A stretch of 64,000 bases of DNA from Nocardioides abyssi (GCF_030412915.1 NZ_JAUHJR010000002.1:620001-684000), one strand, 5' to 3'; positions 16,316 to 26,371 are shown, counted from the first letter of the stretch. Translations and numbers: made by a program. Notes: generated by a model not told the origin, from the sequence alone.

Positions 16316-17017
16316 GTGCCTCTCGAGCTCACGAGCCTCATCGGGCTCGCCGCGACCCTCCTGGCCTTCGGCTACACCGTGCCGCAGTTCCGGAAGCTGC
16401 GCCGCACCGCCTCGGCGGCCGGCGTCAGCGTCGCGGCGCTCGGCTGCTCGAGCATCAGCAACGTGGCGTGGACGGCGTACGGCACCCTCGAGCGCGACGT
16501 CTGGGTCGCCCTCCCGGCCGCGGTGAGCATCCCGGCGACCGCCGGCGCGCTCGTCCTGGCCTGGCACCGCGGCGGCTCGCGCGAGCGGCTCTGGCTGCCG
16601 TTCGTCTGGGGCGCGGTCGTCTCCACCGCCGCGGTGTCCGCGCTGTGGATCGGCCAGGGCCCCGTCACGGTGGTGCTCGGCTGCTCGGTCGCGCTGCTGG
16701 TCACCCCCGCGGCGCTCACCGCCTGGCGCAGCCACGACGTCACCGCGATCGCGGTGACGGGCTGGGTGATGCTGGTCGTCGACGCGCTGCTGGCCGGGGC
16801 GTACGGCGTGCTCGCCGGCGTCGAGGCGAACGTCATCTACGCCGCGGTCGCCACGACCGGCTCGCTCGCGATCCTGCTGCGCGTCGGCATCCCGCCGCAC
16901 GTCCACGCCCGCCTGGTGCGGCTGCCCGCGCCCGTCGCCCCGGGCGGCGTCACCGGTGGCGTCACCGGCCCCGTCACCAGCGCCGTCACCGCCGACGAGC
17001 TGAGCCTGGTCGCCTGA
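16316..17017 (+). CDS. PQ-loop/SemiSWEET-like membrane protein
   Basis: A 233-residue integral membrane protein. The first helix contains the PQ-loop (ATLLAFGYTVPQFRKLRRT) and continues SAAGVSVAALGCSSISNVAW, closely matching the SemiSWEET pattern of PQ motif, GVS turn and Asn/Trp in helix 3. A second helical set follows, with about six to seven helices in all. SemiSWEETs move sugars, and other PQ-loop proteins move amino acids; the substrate here is unknown. GTG 16316 gives a short N-terminus before helix 1. The last 35 residues carry GVTGGVTGPVT repeats of no known role. Confidence 0.7.
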   Translation: MPLELTSLIGLAATLLAFGYTVPQFRKLRRTASAAGVSVAALGCSSISNVAWTAYGTLERDVWVALPAAVSIPATAGALVLAWHRGGSRERLWLPFVWGAVVSTAAVSALWIGQGPVTVVLGCSVALLVTPAALTAWRSHDVTAIAVTGWVMLVVDALLAGAYGVLAGVEANVIYAAVATTGSLAILLRVGIPPHVHARLVRLPAPVAPGGVTGGVTGPVTSAVTADELSLVA

Positions 17018-17044
17018 TCCTCCGGCGCTGTCGGCGCCGGGTGG

Positions 17045-17050
17045 CATGCT
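17045..17050 (+). promoter_or_regulatory. -10 box of a leaderless promoter (recC)
   Basis: CATGCT ends 7 bases before GTG 17058. The ATG at 17046 lies inside this hexamer and is therefore not the preferred start. Confidence 0.35.
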
Positions 17051-17057
17051 GCGCCGC

Positions 17058-20000
17058 GTGCCTCTCCACCTCCACTCCGCCCCGCGGACCGACCAGCTCG
17101 CCGACGCCCTCGGCGAGCTGCTGTCGCAGCCGCTGGCGGACCCGTTCGCGGAGGAGGTCGTGGCCGTCCCGGCCAAGGGCGTCGAGCGCTGGCTCACCCA
17201 GCGGCTCTCCCACCGGCTGGGCACCTCGCCGGGTGCCTCCGACGGGGTCTGCGCGGGGGTGCGCTTCCTGAGCCCCCGCTCGCTGGTCGGGCTGCTGCTC
17301 GACCGCGACCGCGACGACGCGTGGGACCCCGACCGGCTCGTCTGGCCGCTGCTCGGCGTCATCGACGACAGCCTCGACGAGCCGTGGTGCGCGACGCTGG
17401 CCACCCACCTCGGCCACGGGCTGGAGGGCGAGGAGGCCGCCCTGCGCCGCAACCGCCGCTGGTCGGTGGCGCGCCGGCTGGCCGGGCTCTACGCGTCGTA
17501 CGCCGTGCAGCGGCCGTCGCTGGTCGCCGACTGGCGGCAGGGGCGCGACACCGACGGCGCGGGCGCCCCGCTCGACGAGGACCTGCGCTGGCAGGCCGAG
17601 CTCTGGCGCCGGCTGCTCGACCGGGTGCCGGTCGACCCGCCCGACGTCCGGCACGAGCACACGCTGGCCGCGCTGCGTGACGGCGGCCGCGGGCTCGACC
17701 TGCCCGACCGCCTCTCGCTCTTCGGCCACACCCGCCTCCCGGTCACCGAGGTCGAGCTGCTCGCCGCGCTGGGGTCGAGCCGCGACGTGCACCTGTGGCT
17801 GCCCCAGCCGTCGCCGGGGCTGTGGCGGACGCTGGCCGACGTCGTCGGCCCGGTCGTCCGCGCCGACGACGACACCACCGCCCGGGTCGGCCACCCGCTG
17901 CTGGCCTCGCTCGGCCGCGACACCCGCGAGCTGCGCCGCACGCTCGCGCCCGCCCCCGCGGAGGAGCACCAGGTCGCCGACGCCGGGGAGGACCCCCGCG
18001 CCGGGGAGGCCGCGACGCTGCTCGGCTGGCTCCAGCACGACCTGCGCGCCAACGCCGCGCCGGACGCCGCGACCCGGGCCGGGCGCCGGCTCGACGCGGG
18101 GGACCGCAGCGTGCAGGTGCACGCCTGCCACGGCCCGGCCCGGCAGGTCGACGTGCTGCGGGAGGTGCTCGTCGGGCTGCTCGCCGACGACCCGACCCTC
18201 GAGCCGCGGGACATCCTCGTGATGTGCCCCGACATCGAGACCTACGCCCCGCTGGTCTCCGCCGGCTTCGGCCTGGCCGACGTCGTCCCCGACGACCGGG
18301 GCCACCCGGCCCACCGGCTCCGCGTGCGGCTGGCCGACCGGGCGCTCACGAGCACCAACCCGCTGCTCGCGGTCGCCGCGCGGGTCGTGGAGCTCGCCGG
18401 CGGCCGGGTGCGGGCCAGCGAGGTCATCGACCTGATGGCGGCCGAGCCCGTGCGGGCGCGCTTCCGGCTGACCGACGACGAGCTGGCCCGGGTCACCCGC
18501 TGGGTCGGTGACGCGGGCATCCGCTGGGGCCTGGACGCCGCGGGCCGGGCGGGCTTCGCGATGGACGGCTTCGAGCACAACACCTGGCGCGCCGGCCTCG
18601 ACCGGCTGCTGCTGGGCGTGGTGATGAGCGGCGACGACCACCGCCACCTCGGGCGCGGGCTGCCGCTGGACGACGTCGGAAGCAGCGACATCGACCTCGT
18701 GGGCCGGTTCGCCGAGCTGATGGCCCGGCTGGAGGAGTGCCTGCGGGGCCTCGAGGCGGCCGTCCAGGTGGGGGAGTGGATGACCGCGCTCCACGACGGG
18801 GTCCGCGCGCTGACCGACGTGCCCGTCGAGGACGCCTGGCAGCTGCCGCAGCTCGAGCGCGAGCTGGCCCGGGCCGTGGAGTCGGCGGGCGCCGGCGCCG
18901 ACGTGCCGCTGCGGCTGGCCGACGTGCGCGCGCTGCTGGAATCCCGGCTGGCCGGTCGACCGACCCGGGCGAACTTCCGCACCGGCACGCTGACGGTCTG
19001 CACGATGGTGCCGATGCGGTCGGTGCCGCACCGCGTGGTCTGCCTGGTCGGCCTCGACGACGGCGTCTTCCCGCGCAACGCCACGGTCGACGGGGACGAC
19101 GTGCTCGCCCGCCGGCCGCTCACCGGCGAGCGCGACCCCCGCAGCGAGGACCGACAGCTCCTGCTCGACGCGGTCATGGCGACGACCGAGACCCTGGTGG
19201 TCACCTACACCGGCGCCAACGAGCACTCGGGCGCCGCCCGCCCGCCGGCGGTGCCGCTGGGCGAGGTGCTCGACGCCCTGGACCGGACGGCGGCGGCACC
19301 GGTGCGCGAGCAGGTGCTCGTCCGCCACCCGCTGCAGCCCTACGACGTGCGTGGCTTCGCCGACGGAGCGCTCGGCGTGCCCGGGCCCTTCGCCTTCGAC
19401 GAGCCGGCCCTCGCCGGCGCCCGCGCCGCCGTCGGCGAGCGGCACCCGCGCCCGGTGTTCATCGCCGCGCCGCTGGCCGAGCGCGACACCGAGGACGTCG
19501 CCCTCGCCGACCTGCACGACTTCCTGCGCCACCCGGCCCGCACCTTCCTGCGCCGCCGGCTCGACGTCGGCTCGCCCCGCTCGGCCGAGGAGGTCAGCGA
19601 CGGCATCCCGGTCGACCTCGACGGGCTGCGCTCGTGGGAGGTCGGCGACCGGCTGCTCGGCGAGCTGCTCGCCGGGCAGGACGCCACCTCGGTGATGACC
19701 GCCGAGCAGCTGCGCGGCTCCCTCCCGCCGGGCCGGCTCGGCCACCAGAAGCTGGTCGAGGTCGCCGAGGAGTCCGAGAAGCTCTGGAACCGCACCGCCG
19801 AGCTGCGGGGCGGCGCCGCCCGCAGCATCGACGTCGACGTGCCGCTCGGCGACGGGCGACGGCTCAGCGGGGTCGTCCAGCGGGTGCACGGCACCCGGGT
19901 GGTCTCGCTCAGCTACTCCCGGCTCAAGGCCAAGCAGCGGCTCGCCTCCTGGGTCGACCTGCTCGCGCTGAGCGCCGGTCGCCCCGACCAGCACTGGACC

Positions 20001-20402
20001 GCCCACGCGGTCGGCCGGGACAAGGCCGGGCCCAAGCGCGCCCTGGCCGGCCCGCTCGACCACCGGGCCGTCGACTGGCTCCGTGAGCTGGTCGAGCTGC
20101 GCGACCTCGGGCTGACCCGGCCGCTGCCCATGCCGGTGCTGACCGCCCACGCCTGGGCCGAGGCCCGGCTGCTGGAGCTCATGGGCAACGACCGCTCCCC
20201 GGCGCAGGCCGCCGAGCGGGAGTGGCGCACCGACACCGGCGGCAGCTGGGGCATCGAGCGCGAGGACGCCGACCCGCACCACGTGCGCGTGTGGGGCGAG
20301 CGCGCCCCGCTGTCGGACCTGCTCGACGCCGGCCTGGCGACGTACGCCTGGACGGTGTGGGAGCCCGTCCTCACCCTGGGGGAGAAGGTGGCCGCGCTGT
20401 GA
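17058..20402 (+). CDS. recC: Exodeoxyribonuclease V gamma subunit
   Basis: A 1114-residue subunit of the RecBCD helicase-nuclease, which resects double-strand breaks for recombination. It keeps the inactive helicase-like fold of RecC: LHLHSAPRTDQLADALGELL at the N-terminus, CPDIETYAPLV, and the segment TLTVCTMVPMRSVPHRVVCL then GLDDGVFPR in the second half. There is no Walker A Lys, as expected for RecC. GTG 17058 is preferred because it starts right at the conserved strand; ATG 17046 would add four residues. recC, recB and recD follow each other with 4-base overlaps. Confidence 0.92.
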   Translation: MPLHLHSAPRTDQLADALGELLSQPLADPFAEEVVAVPAKGVERWLTQRLSHRLGTSPGASDGVCAGVRFLSPRSLVGLLLDRDRDDAWDPDRLVWPLLGVIDDSLDEPWCATLATHLGHGLEGEEAALRRNRRWSVARRLAGLYASYAVQRPSLVADWRQGRDTDGAGAPLDEDLRWQAELWRRLLDRVPVDPPDVRHEHTLAALRDGGRGLDLPDRLSLFGHTRLPVTEVELLAALGSSRDVHLWLPQPSPGLWRTLADVVGPVVRADDDTTARVGHPLLASLGRDTRELRRTLAPAPAEEHQVADAGEDPRAGEAATLLGWLQHDLRANAAPDAATRAGRRLDAGDRSVQVHACHGPARQVDVLREVLVGLLADDPTLEPRDILVMCPDIETYAPLVSAGFGLADVVPDDRGHPAHRLRVRLADRALTSTNPLLAVAARVVELAGGRVRASEVIDLMAAEPVRARFRLTDDELARVTRWVGDAGIRWGLDAAGRAGFAMDGFEHNTWRAGLDRLLLGVVMSGDDHRHLGRGLPLDDVGSSDIDLVGRFAELMARLEECLRGLEAAVQVGEWMTALHDGVRALTDVPVEDAWQLPQLERELARAVESAGAGADVPLRLADVRALLESRLAGRPTRANFRTGTLTVCTMVPMRSVPHRVVCLVGLDDGVFPRNATVDGDDVLARRPLTGERDPRSEDRQLLLDAVMATTETLVVTYTGANEHSGAARPPAVPLGEVLDALDRTAAAPVREQVLVRHPLQPYDVRGFADGALGVPGPFAFDEPALAGARAAVGERHPRPVFIAAPLAERDTEDVALADLHDFLRHPARTFLRRRLDVGSPRSAEEVSDGIPVDLDGLRSWEVGDRLLGELLAGQDATSVMTAEQLRGSLPPGRLGHQKLVEVAEESEKLWNRTAELRGGAARSIDVDVPLGDGRRLSGVVQRVHGTRVVSLSYSRLKAKQRLASWVDLLALSAGRPDQHWTAHAVGRDKAGPKRALAGPLDHRAVDWLRELVELRDLGLTRPLPMPVLTAHAWAEARLLELMGNDRSPAQAAEREWRTDTGGSWGIEREDADPHHVRVWGERAPLSDLLDAGLATYAWTVWEPVLTLGEKVAAL

Positions 20403-23400
20403 CGACCCCGACGACCGACCCGAACACCGGCCCGACCGCCGGCCCGACCACCGGCCCGACCGCCTTCGACATCCGCGACCCGCTGCCGACCGGCACCACG
20501 CTGCTCGAGGCGAGCGCCGGCACGGGCAAGACCTGGACGATCGGCGCGCTCGTCACGCGGTACGTCGCCGAGGGGGTCTGCTCCCTGGAGCGGATGCTCG
20601 TCGTGACGTTCGGCCGCGCGGCCAGCCAGGAGCTGCGCGAGCGGGTGCGAGGCCAGCTGGTCGAGGCCGAGCGTGCGCTGTCCGACGACCCGACCCTGGC
20701 GCCCACCGAGCCGTCGGCGCTGCTGGACCTGCTGCTGGACTGCGACGCGGCCGAGCGGGCGCTGCGGCACCGGCGGGTGACCGAGGCGCTGGCCGGGTTC
20801 GACGGCGCGACCATCGCGACGACCCACCAGTTCTGCTCGATGGTGCTCGGCTCGCTGGGCGTCGCGGGCGACACCGACGCCCGCGCGCGGCTGGTCGAGG
20901 ACCTCGACGAGCTGCTGACCGAGGTCGTCGACGACCTCTACCTGCGGGCGTTCGCCTTCGCTGGCACCGACCCGGCCTTCAGCCGGGCCGAGGCAATGGG
21001 CATCGCGCGCACCGTGGTGGGCGACCCCCAGGCGCGGCTGGAGCCGGCCCACCAGGACCGCTCCACCCCCGCCGGCCGGCGGGTCGCCTTCGCCCACGCC
21101 GTGCGCGCCGAGATGGACCGCCGCAAGCGCCGGCTCGGCGTGCTCTCCTACGACGACCTGCTCGAGCAGCTCGCCGGCGCGCTCGAGCACCCGGACGCAC
21201 CGGCCCGGGCGCGGATGCGGCAGCGCTGGAGCATCGTGCTGGTCGACGAGTTCCAGGACACCGACCCGGTGCAGTGGCAGGTCCTGGACCGGGCGTTCAC
21301 CGGCCACGCCACCATGGTGCTCATCGGCGACCCCAAGCAGGCGATCTACGCCTTCCGCGGCGGCGACGTCACGACGTACCTCCAGGCGGCGGCCACCGCC
21401 ACGACGACCAAGACGCTCCCGGTCAACTGGCGCAGCGACGAGCGCCTGCTCGACTCCTTCCAGACCGTGCTCCGCGGCGCCGAGCTGGGCGACCCGCGGA
21501 TCGTGGTGCACGACGTGACCCACCACCACGACGGCTCGCGCCTGGCGGGGGCGCCGAGCACCGCACCGTTCCGGCTGCGGGTCGTGCGCCGCGACCACCT
21601 GGGCCGGCGCGGCTCGGGCCCGTTGTACGTCGCCCAGGTCCGCCCCCACGTCGCCCGCGACCTCGCGCTCGATGTCCGCCGGCTGCTGGCGTCCGGGGCG
21701 ACCTTCGACGGCCGGCCGCTGGAGCCGCGCGACGTCGCGGTGATCGCCTACCGCCACGCCGACCTGGCCGCCTGCCGCGCCGCCCTCCACGAGGTCGGCG
21801 TGCCCGCGGTGATCGCCGGCGGCGGCAGCGTCTTCGCGACCCCCGCGGCGACCGAGTGGCTCGAGCTGCTCGAGGCGCTCGAGCAGCCGCACCGCAGCAC
21901 CCGCGTGCGCACGGCCGCGCTGACCTGCTTCCTCGGCCACACCGCGGCCGAGCTCGACGCCGGCGGAGACCGGCTGACCGACGAGGTCGCCGACACGCTG
22001 CGCTCGTGGGTCGAGGTGTTCACCCGGCGCGGCGTGGCGGCCGTGCTCGAGGCCGCCACCGTCGCCGGCCTGCCCGCCCGCGTGCTCGCGGAGGTCGGCG
22101 GCGAGCGCCGGCTGACCGACCTGCGCCACATCGGCGAGGCGCTCCACGAGGTCGCGCTCACCGAGCGGTTCGGGCTGGTCGCCATGCTCACCTGGCTGCG
22201 CGGCCAGGTCGCCGACGCCCAGGAGGGCCGCGGCACCGAGCGCACCCGTCGGCTCGACTCCGACGCCGCCGCGGTGCAGCTGGTGACGATCCACGCGAGC
22301 AAGGGCCTGGAGTACCCCGTCGTCTACCTGCCCGCCCTCGCCGACCGCAACGTCCCCAAGCCGTCCACCCCGCTCTTCCACGACGCCGCGGGCACCCGCT
22401 GCCTCGCCGTCGCCGGACCGGGCGGCGACGACTGGTCCGACCACGTCCGGCGCTGGTCGGAGGAGGAGGCCGCCGAGCACCTCCGCCTGCTGTACGTCGC
22501 CCTCACCCGCGCCCGCTCGCAGGTCGTCGCCTGGTGGGCGCCGACCCGCAACACCCCGTGCTCCCCGCTGCACCGGATGCTGCTGGGCCGCCGGCCCGGG
22601 ATGGCCGAGGTGCCCACCGAGTTCCGCACCCTGAGCGACGACGAGGCCGCCGAGTTCCTCTCCCGGTGGCAGGCCGCCGGTGGGCCGACCGTCGAGCCGG
22701 CGGAGCACGCCGACCCCGGGGCCGACCCGGTGCGACCGGCGCCGCCCGCCCTGGCCGTGCGCCGGTTCGACCGGGACGTCGACGTCGCGTGGCGCCGCAC
22801 GTCGTACTCCGCCCTCACCCGCGTCGACGTCGTCGCCCCCGGAGCGGGCGGCGTGGCCAGCGAGCCCGAGACGGTCGCCAAGGAGGACGAGCCGGACGTC
22901 CCGGTCCCGGCGCCCGTCCCCGCGGAGCAGTCCGTGCCGTCCCCGATGGCCGCGCTGCCGGTCGGGGCGACGTTCGGGTCGCTCGTCCACGCGGTGCTGG
23001 AGCACACCGACCCCGACGCCCCGGACCTGCGCGCCGAGCTGCTCGGGCACGTCCGCGAGCAGCTGGTCCGCTGGCCGGTGCCCGTCGACCCCGACGAGCT
23101 GGCCGACGCGCTGGTCGCCGTCTGCGACTCCCCGCTCGGCTCCGTGGGCGGCACCGTCGTGCCGACGACCCTGCGCGGGGTGCCGCTGCGCGACCGGCTG
23201 CGGGAGATGGAGTTCGAGCTGCCGCTCTCCGGCGGCGACCTCGCCGGCCCCGCCGGTCGGGAGGCGCGCCTGGGGGACCTGGCACCGCTGCTGCGCCGGC
23301 ACCTGCCCGACGGCGACCCGGTCCGCGGCTACGCCGAGCGGCTCGACCAGCCGGCCCTGGGCGGGCAGAGCCTGCGCGGCTACCTCACCGGCTCGGTCGA

Positions 23401-23797
23401 CGTGGTGCTGCGGCTGCGCGACGAGCAGGACCGTCCGCGCTACGTGGTCGTCGACTACAAGACCAACTGGCTCGGTCCGGTCGACGAGCCGCTGACCGCC
23501 CACGCCTACCGCCCCGAGGCGCTGGACGCGGCGATGGGCCACTCCGACTACCCGCTGCAGGCCCTGCTCTACGCCGCCGTGCTGCACCGGTTCCTGCGCT
23601 GGCGCCAGCCGGGCTACGACCCCGAGGTGCACCTCGGCGGCGTGCTCTACCTCTACCTGCGGGGCATGTGCGGCCCGGCCACGCCGGTGGTCGACGGGCA
23701 GCCGTGCGGCGTCTTCACCTGGCGCCCGCCCGTGGCGCTGGTCGAGGAGCTCTCCGACCTGCTCGACGGACGCGTGGCCGGGGCGGTGGGCGCATGA
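20399..23797 (+). CDS. recB: Exodeoxyribonuclease V beta subunit (helicase-nuclease)
   Basis: A 1132-residue superfamily 1A 3'-5' helicase with a nuclease domain. Walker A ASAGTGKT is at residues 38-45, motif II VDEFQDTDPVQW near 280, and motif V HASKGLEYPVVYLP near 630. The C-terminal RecB nuclease shows D1019 and K1021 in VVDYKTNWL. The first 22 residues are GPT repeats (TDPNTGPTAGPTTGPTAF), an unusual low-complexity leader. GTG 20399 overlaps the recC stop (GTGA). The next gene begins at ATGA. Confidence 0.93.
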   Translation: MTTPTTDPNTGPTAGPTTGPTAFDIRDPLPTGTTLLEASAGTGKTWTIGALVTRYVAEGVCSLERMLVVTFGRAASQELRERVRGQLVEAERALSDDPTLAPTEPSALLDLLLDCDAAERALRHRRVTEALAGFDGATIATTHQFCSMVLGSLGVAGDTDARARLVEDLDELLTEVVDDLYLRAFAFAGTDPAFSRAEAMGIARTVVGDPQARLEPAHQDRSTPAGRRVAFAHAVRAEMDRRKRRLGVLSYDDLLEQLAGALEHPDAPARARMRQRWSIVLVDEFQDTDPVQWQVLDRAFTGHATMVLIGDPKQAIYAFRGGDVTTYLQAAATATTTKTLPVNWRSDERLLDSFQTVLRGAELGDPRIVVHDVTHHHDGSRLAGAPSTAPFRLRVVRRDHLGRRGSGPLYVAQVRPHVARDLALDVRRLLASGATFDGRPLEPRDVAVIAYRHADLAACRAALHEVGVPAVIAGGGSVFATPAATEWLELLEALEQPHRSTRVRTAALTCFLGHTAAELDAGGDRLTDEVADTLRSWVEVFTRRGVAAVLEAATVAGLPARVLAEVGGERRLTDLRHIGEALHEVALTERFGLVAMLTWLRGQVADAQEGRGTERTRRLDSDAAAVQLVTIHASKGLEYPVVYLPALADRNVPKPSTPLFHDAAGTRCLAVAGPGGDDWSDHVRRWSEEEAAEHLRLLYVALTRARSQVVAWWAPTRNTPCSPLHRMLLGRRPGMAEVPTEFRTLSDDEAAEFLSRWQAAGGPTVEPAEHADPGADPVRPAPPALAVRRFDRDVDVAWRRTSYSALTRVDVVAPGAGGVASEPETVAKEDEPDVPVPAPVPAEQSVPSPMAALPVGATFGSLVHAVLEHTDPDAPDLRAELLGHVREQLVRWPVPVDPDELADALVAVCDSPLGSVGGTVVPTTLRGVPLRDRLREMEFELPLSGGDLAGPAGREARLGDLAPLLRRHLPDGDPVRGYAERLDQPALGGQSLRGYLTGSVDVVLRLRDEQDRPRYVVVDYKTNWLGPVDEPLTAHAYRPEALDAAMGHSDYPLQALLYAAVLHRFLRWRQPGYDPEVHLGGVLYLYLRGMCGPATPVVDGQPCGVFTWRPPVALVEELSDLLDGRVAGAVGA

Positions 23798-25587
23798 CCG
23801 AGCTGTTCGAGCCGGTCGGCGACCACGACCACCGGCTCGCCCTGAGCGCGACCGGGACGCTCGCCGACCTCAACCGGGCCGGCCTGCTCGAGGCCGGCGA
23901 CCTGCACGTCGCCGACCGGGTCGCCGACCTCGCCGGCGGTGCCGACGACGAGGTGCTGCTGGCGCTGGCGCTCGCCGTGCGGGCCGTGCGGCACGGGTCG
24001 GTCGCCGTCGACCTGGCGACCGTGCCGGACGTCGCGCCCGAGCTCACCTGGCCCGACCCGGTCACCTGGCTGGCGGCCGTCGAGGGCTCGCGGCTGGTCG
24101 AGCTGGGCGCGCTGCGCGTCGAGCACGGCCTGGTCTACCTCGACCGCTACGCCCGCCTGGAGCAGCAGGTGTGCGCCGACCTCGTGGCCCGCACCCGCCA
24201 GGAGCCGCCGCCGGTCGACGAGGCGGCGCTCACCGCGGCGCTGGCCCGGGTCGGCGGCCGGCTCAACGACCAGCAGCGCGAGGCCGCCGAGCGCAGCGCC
24301 CGGCAGTGGACCACCGTGCTCACCGGCGGCCCCGGCACCGGCAAGACGACCACGGTCGCGCGGATCCTCGCGGTGCTCGCCGACCAGGCGGCCGTCCTCG
24401 CCGCCCAGGCGGCGCCGGGTGCCGCCGGGCGCCGGCTCTCGGTCGCGCTCAGCGCACCGACCGGCAAGGCCGCCGCTCGGCTGCAGGAGGCGGTCGACGC
24501 CGAGCTGGCCGGCCTGCCGGAGGAGGACCGCGACCGGCTCTCGGTCGAGTCGATGACGCTGCACCGGCTGCTCGGCTGGCGCGCCGACAACGCGACCCGC
24601 TTCCGGCACGACCGGACCAACCGGCTCACCCACGACGTGGTCGTCGTCGACGAGTCCTCGATGGTCGAGCTCACCCTCATGGCGCGCCTGCTCGAGGCGG
24701 TCCGGCCCCAGGCGCGGCTGCTGCTCGTCGGCGACCCGCGCCAGCTGACCTCGGTCGGCGCCGGCGCGGTCCTCTCCGACCTGGTCGCCGGCCACGAGGG
24801 CGACCCGGCCTCGCCGGTGGTCTCGCTGACCGAGAACTACCGCTCCCGCGCCGACATCAAGACCCTCGCCGAGGCGCTGCGCACCGGCACCGCCGACGAG
24901 GTGCTCGCCGCGCTGCGGGCGCCGTCGAGCCAGGTCGAGTACGTCGAGACCGACGACCCGGCGGCCGTGCTGCACGACGACACGCTCGCCTCGGCGCTCG
25001 CCGTCCGGCGGGCCGCCGAGCAGGGCGACCCCGTCGGCGCCGTACGCGCCCTGGACGAGCACCGCCTGCTCTGCGCGCACCGCGAGGGCCCCTACGGCGT
25101 GCGGCTGTGGAACCGCCACGTCGAGCAGTGGCTCGGCGAGGAGCTCGGCGTCGACCTGCGCCAGGAGTGGTACGTCGGCCGGCCGCTGCTCGTCACCACC
25201 AACGACCACGCGCTCGAGGTCTACAACGGCGAGACCGGTGCGGTCGTGCTCGGCGCGGACGGCCGCGCCCGGGCGTGGATCGCGGGCTCGCGCGGGCTGC
25301 AGGACTTCGCCCCCGGCCGGCTCGACGCCGTGGAGACCATGCACGCGATGACCATCCACAAGAGCCAGGGCAGCCAGGCCCGGCGGGTGACCGTGCTGCT
25401 GCCGGAGGAGGGGTCGCGGCTGCTGAGCCGCGAGCTGTTCTACACCGCGGTCACTCGGGCCCAGGACCACGTGCGCGTCGTCGGTTCTGAGGCCGCGGTC
25501 CGGGCGGCCGTGGAGACCCGGGCGCAGCGCGCCACCGGCCTGCGGCAGCGCCTCCTGGCGGCCCGTGGCGCCGGGTCCGCGACCTGA
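23794..25587 (+). CDS. recD: Exodeoxyribonuclease V alpha subunit (5'-3' helicase)
   Basis: A 597-residue SF1B helicase that completes the RecBCD machine. Walker A GGPGTGKT is at residues 178-185, with T186 after it. Motif II VVDESSMVEL, motif III LVGDPRQLTSVGAG and the late motif TIHKSQGSQARRVTVLLPEE are present. The N-terminal 150 residues are the RecD-specific helical domain that contacts RecC. ATG 23794 overlaps the recB stop. The presence of all three subunits with intact motifs means a working complex is likely. Confidence 0.93.
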   Translation: MTELFEPVGDHDHRLALSATGTLADLNRAGLLEAGDLHVADRVADLAGGADDEVLLALALAVRAVRHGSVAVDLATVPDVAPELTWPDPVTWLAAVEGSRLVELGALRVEHGLVYLDRYARLEQQVCADLVARTRQEPPPVDEAALTAALARVGGRLNDQQREAAERSARQWTTVLTGGPGTGKTTTVARILAVLADQAAVLAAQAAPGAAGRRLSVALSAPTGKAAARLQEAVDAELAGLPEEDRDRLSVESMTLHRLLGWRADNATRFRHDRTNRLTHDVVVVDESSMVELTLMARLLEAVRPQARLLLVGDPRQLTSVGAGAVLSDLVAGHEGDPASPVVSLTENYRSRADIKTLAEALRTGTADEVLAALRAPSSQVEYVETDDPAAVLHDDTLASALAVRRAAEQGDPVGAVRALDEHRLLCAHREGPYGVRLWNRHVEQWLGEELGVDLRQEWYVGRPLLVTTNDHALEVYNGETGAVVLGADGRARAWIAGSRGLQDFAPGRLDAVETMHAMTIHKSQGSQARRVTVLLPEEGSRLLSRELFYTAVTRAQDHVRVVGSEAAVRAAVETRAQRATGLRQRLLAARGAGSAT

Positions 25588-25619
25588 CACGACGAGATCC
25601 AGCCGTCATCTCGGCCCAC

Positions 25620-25625
25620 TAGTGT
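25620..25625 (+). promoter_or_regulatory. -10 box of a leaderless promoter (ACT gene)
   Basis: TAGTGT ends 6 bases before ATG 25632. Confidence 0.45.
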
Positions 25626-25631
25626 CAAGAC

Positions 25632-26243
25632 ATGCCCTTCCTGCTGCGCGTCGAGCTCCCCGACGTCCCTGGTTCGCTGGGGCGGCTGGCGACCGCGATC
25701 GGTGAGGCCGGCGGTGACATCGAGGCCATCGAGATCGTCGAGAAGCGGCACGACGGCACCGCCCTGGACGACGTCCTGCTCGAGATGTCCGGCGGCGCGA
25801 TGCCCGACTCCGTGGTCTCGGCCTGCAACTCGATCGAGGGCGTCAGCGTCGTGTGGATCAGCCGGTACGCCGCCGGGGGCAACCTCGTGCTCGACCTCGA
25901 GGCCGTGGAGGAGCTGACCGCCAACCCCGCCCAGGCCGTCGACCGGTGCGTCGACCTGCTGCCGGTCACCTTCCGCGCCGACTGGGCCGCGCGTGTGCAC
26001 CGCGCCCACGGCACCCGGCACCGCACCGAGGCCGCGCCCGACGAGCTGCCGTTCGTGGAGATCGACCACACCGAGCGGCTCGAGGTCGAGGGCGACGAGG
26101 TGACGATCTACGCCGCCACCCGCCTCGACGGCAACGAGATCATCGTGATCGGCCGCCGCGGCGGGCCGGAGTTCCTCGACTCCGAGCTGGCCCGGCTCGA
26201 CCACCTCGTCGGGCTCGCCCAGACCATCGCCCGGGTCGACTGA
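25632..26243 (+). CDS. ACT-domain protein
   Basis: 203 residues. The N-terminus LLRVELPDVPGSLGRLATAI starts an ACT domain (about 3-75), with the Gly-turn and PGSLGRLA helix that bind amino acids in regulatory ACT folds. The C-terminal half (120-200) has no recognised motif but keeps alternating strand/helix character (VEIDHTERLEVEGDEVTIYA, NEIIVIGRRGGPEFLDSELA). Stand-alone ACT proteins usually sense amino acids or regulate metabolic enzymes; no partner enzyme is beside it. The role is unknown. Confidence 0.75.
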   Translation: MPFLLRVELPDVPGSLGRLATAIGEAGGDIEAIEIVEKRHDGTALDDVLLEMSGGAMPDSVVSACNSIEGVSVVWISRYAAGGNLVLDLEAVEELTANPAQAVDRCVDLLPVTFRADWAARVHRAHGTRHRTEAAPDELPFVEIDHTERLEVEGDEVTIYAATRLDGNEIIVIGRRGGPEFLDSELARLDHLVGLAQTIARVD

Positions 26244-26278
26244 ACCCCGCCCCCCACCCCCGCCGCTCGGCCCGCTGC

Positions 26279-26347
26279 CGGGGTAGTAACGGACGAATTC
26301 GTCCCCCAGCGGGATAGTCACGGACGTTCCTGACCGTTACTACCCCG
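26279..26347. repeat. Nested palindromic intergenic element between convergent genes
   Basis: A perfect 14-bp outer arm (26279-26292 with 26334-26347) encloses a perfect 14-bp palindrome GGACGAATTCGTCC (26291-26304) that shares two bases with the outer arm. It lies between the stops of the ACT gene and the Ddn-like gene, so it may act as a bidirectional terminator. Confidence 0.65.
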
Positions 26348-26371
26348 ACCGACGGGCCGGGGCAGTCGGAC

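Noticed and set aside
16986-20282. Very long open frame antisense to recC (about 1100 codons)
   Set aside because: Its product is Arg/Gly/Val/His-rich with no domain, and it mirrors the third-position GC bias of recC; recC has clear family segments.
19913-23632. Long open frame antisense to recB
   Set aside because: Same GC-bias artefact; recB on the other strand has intact helicase and nuclease motifs.
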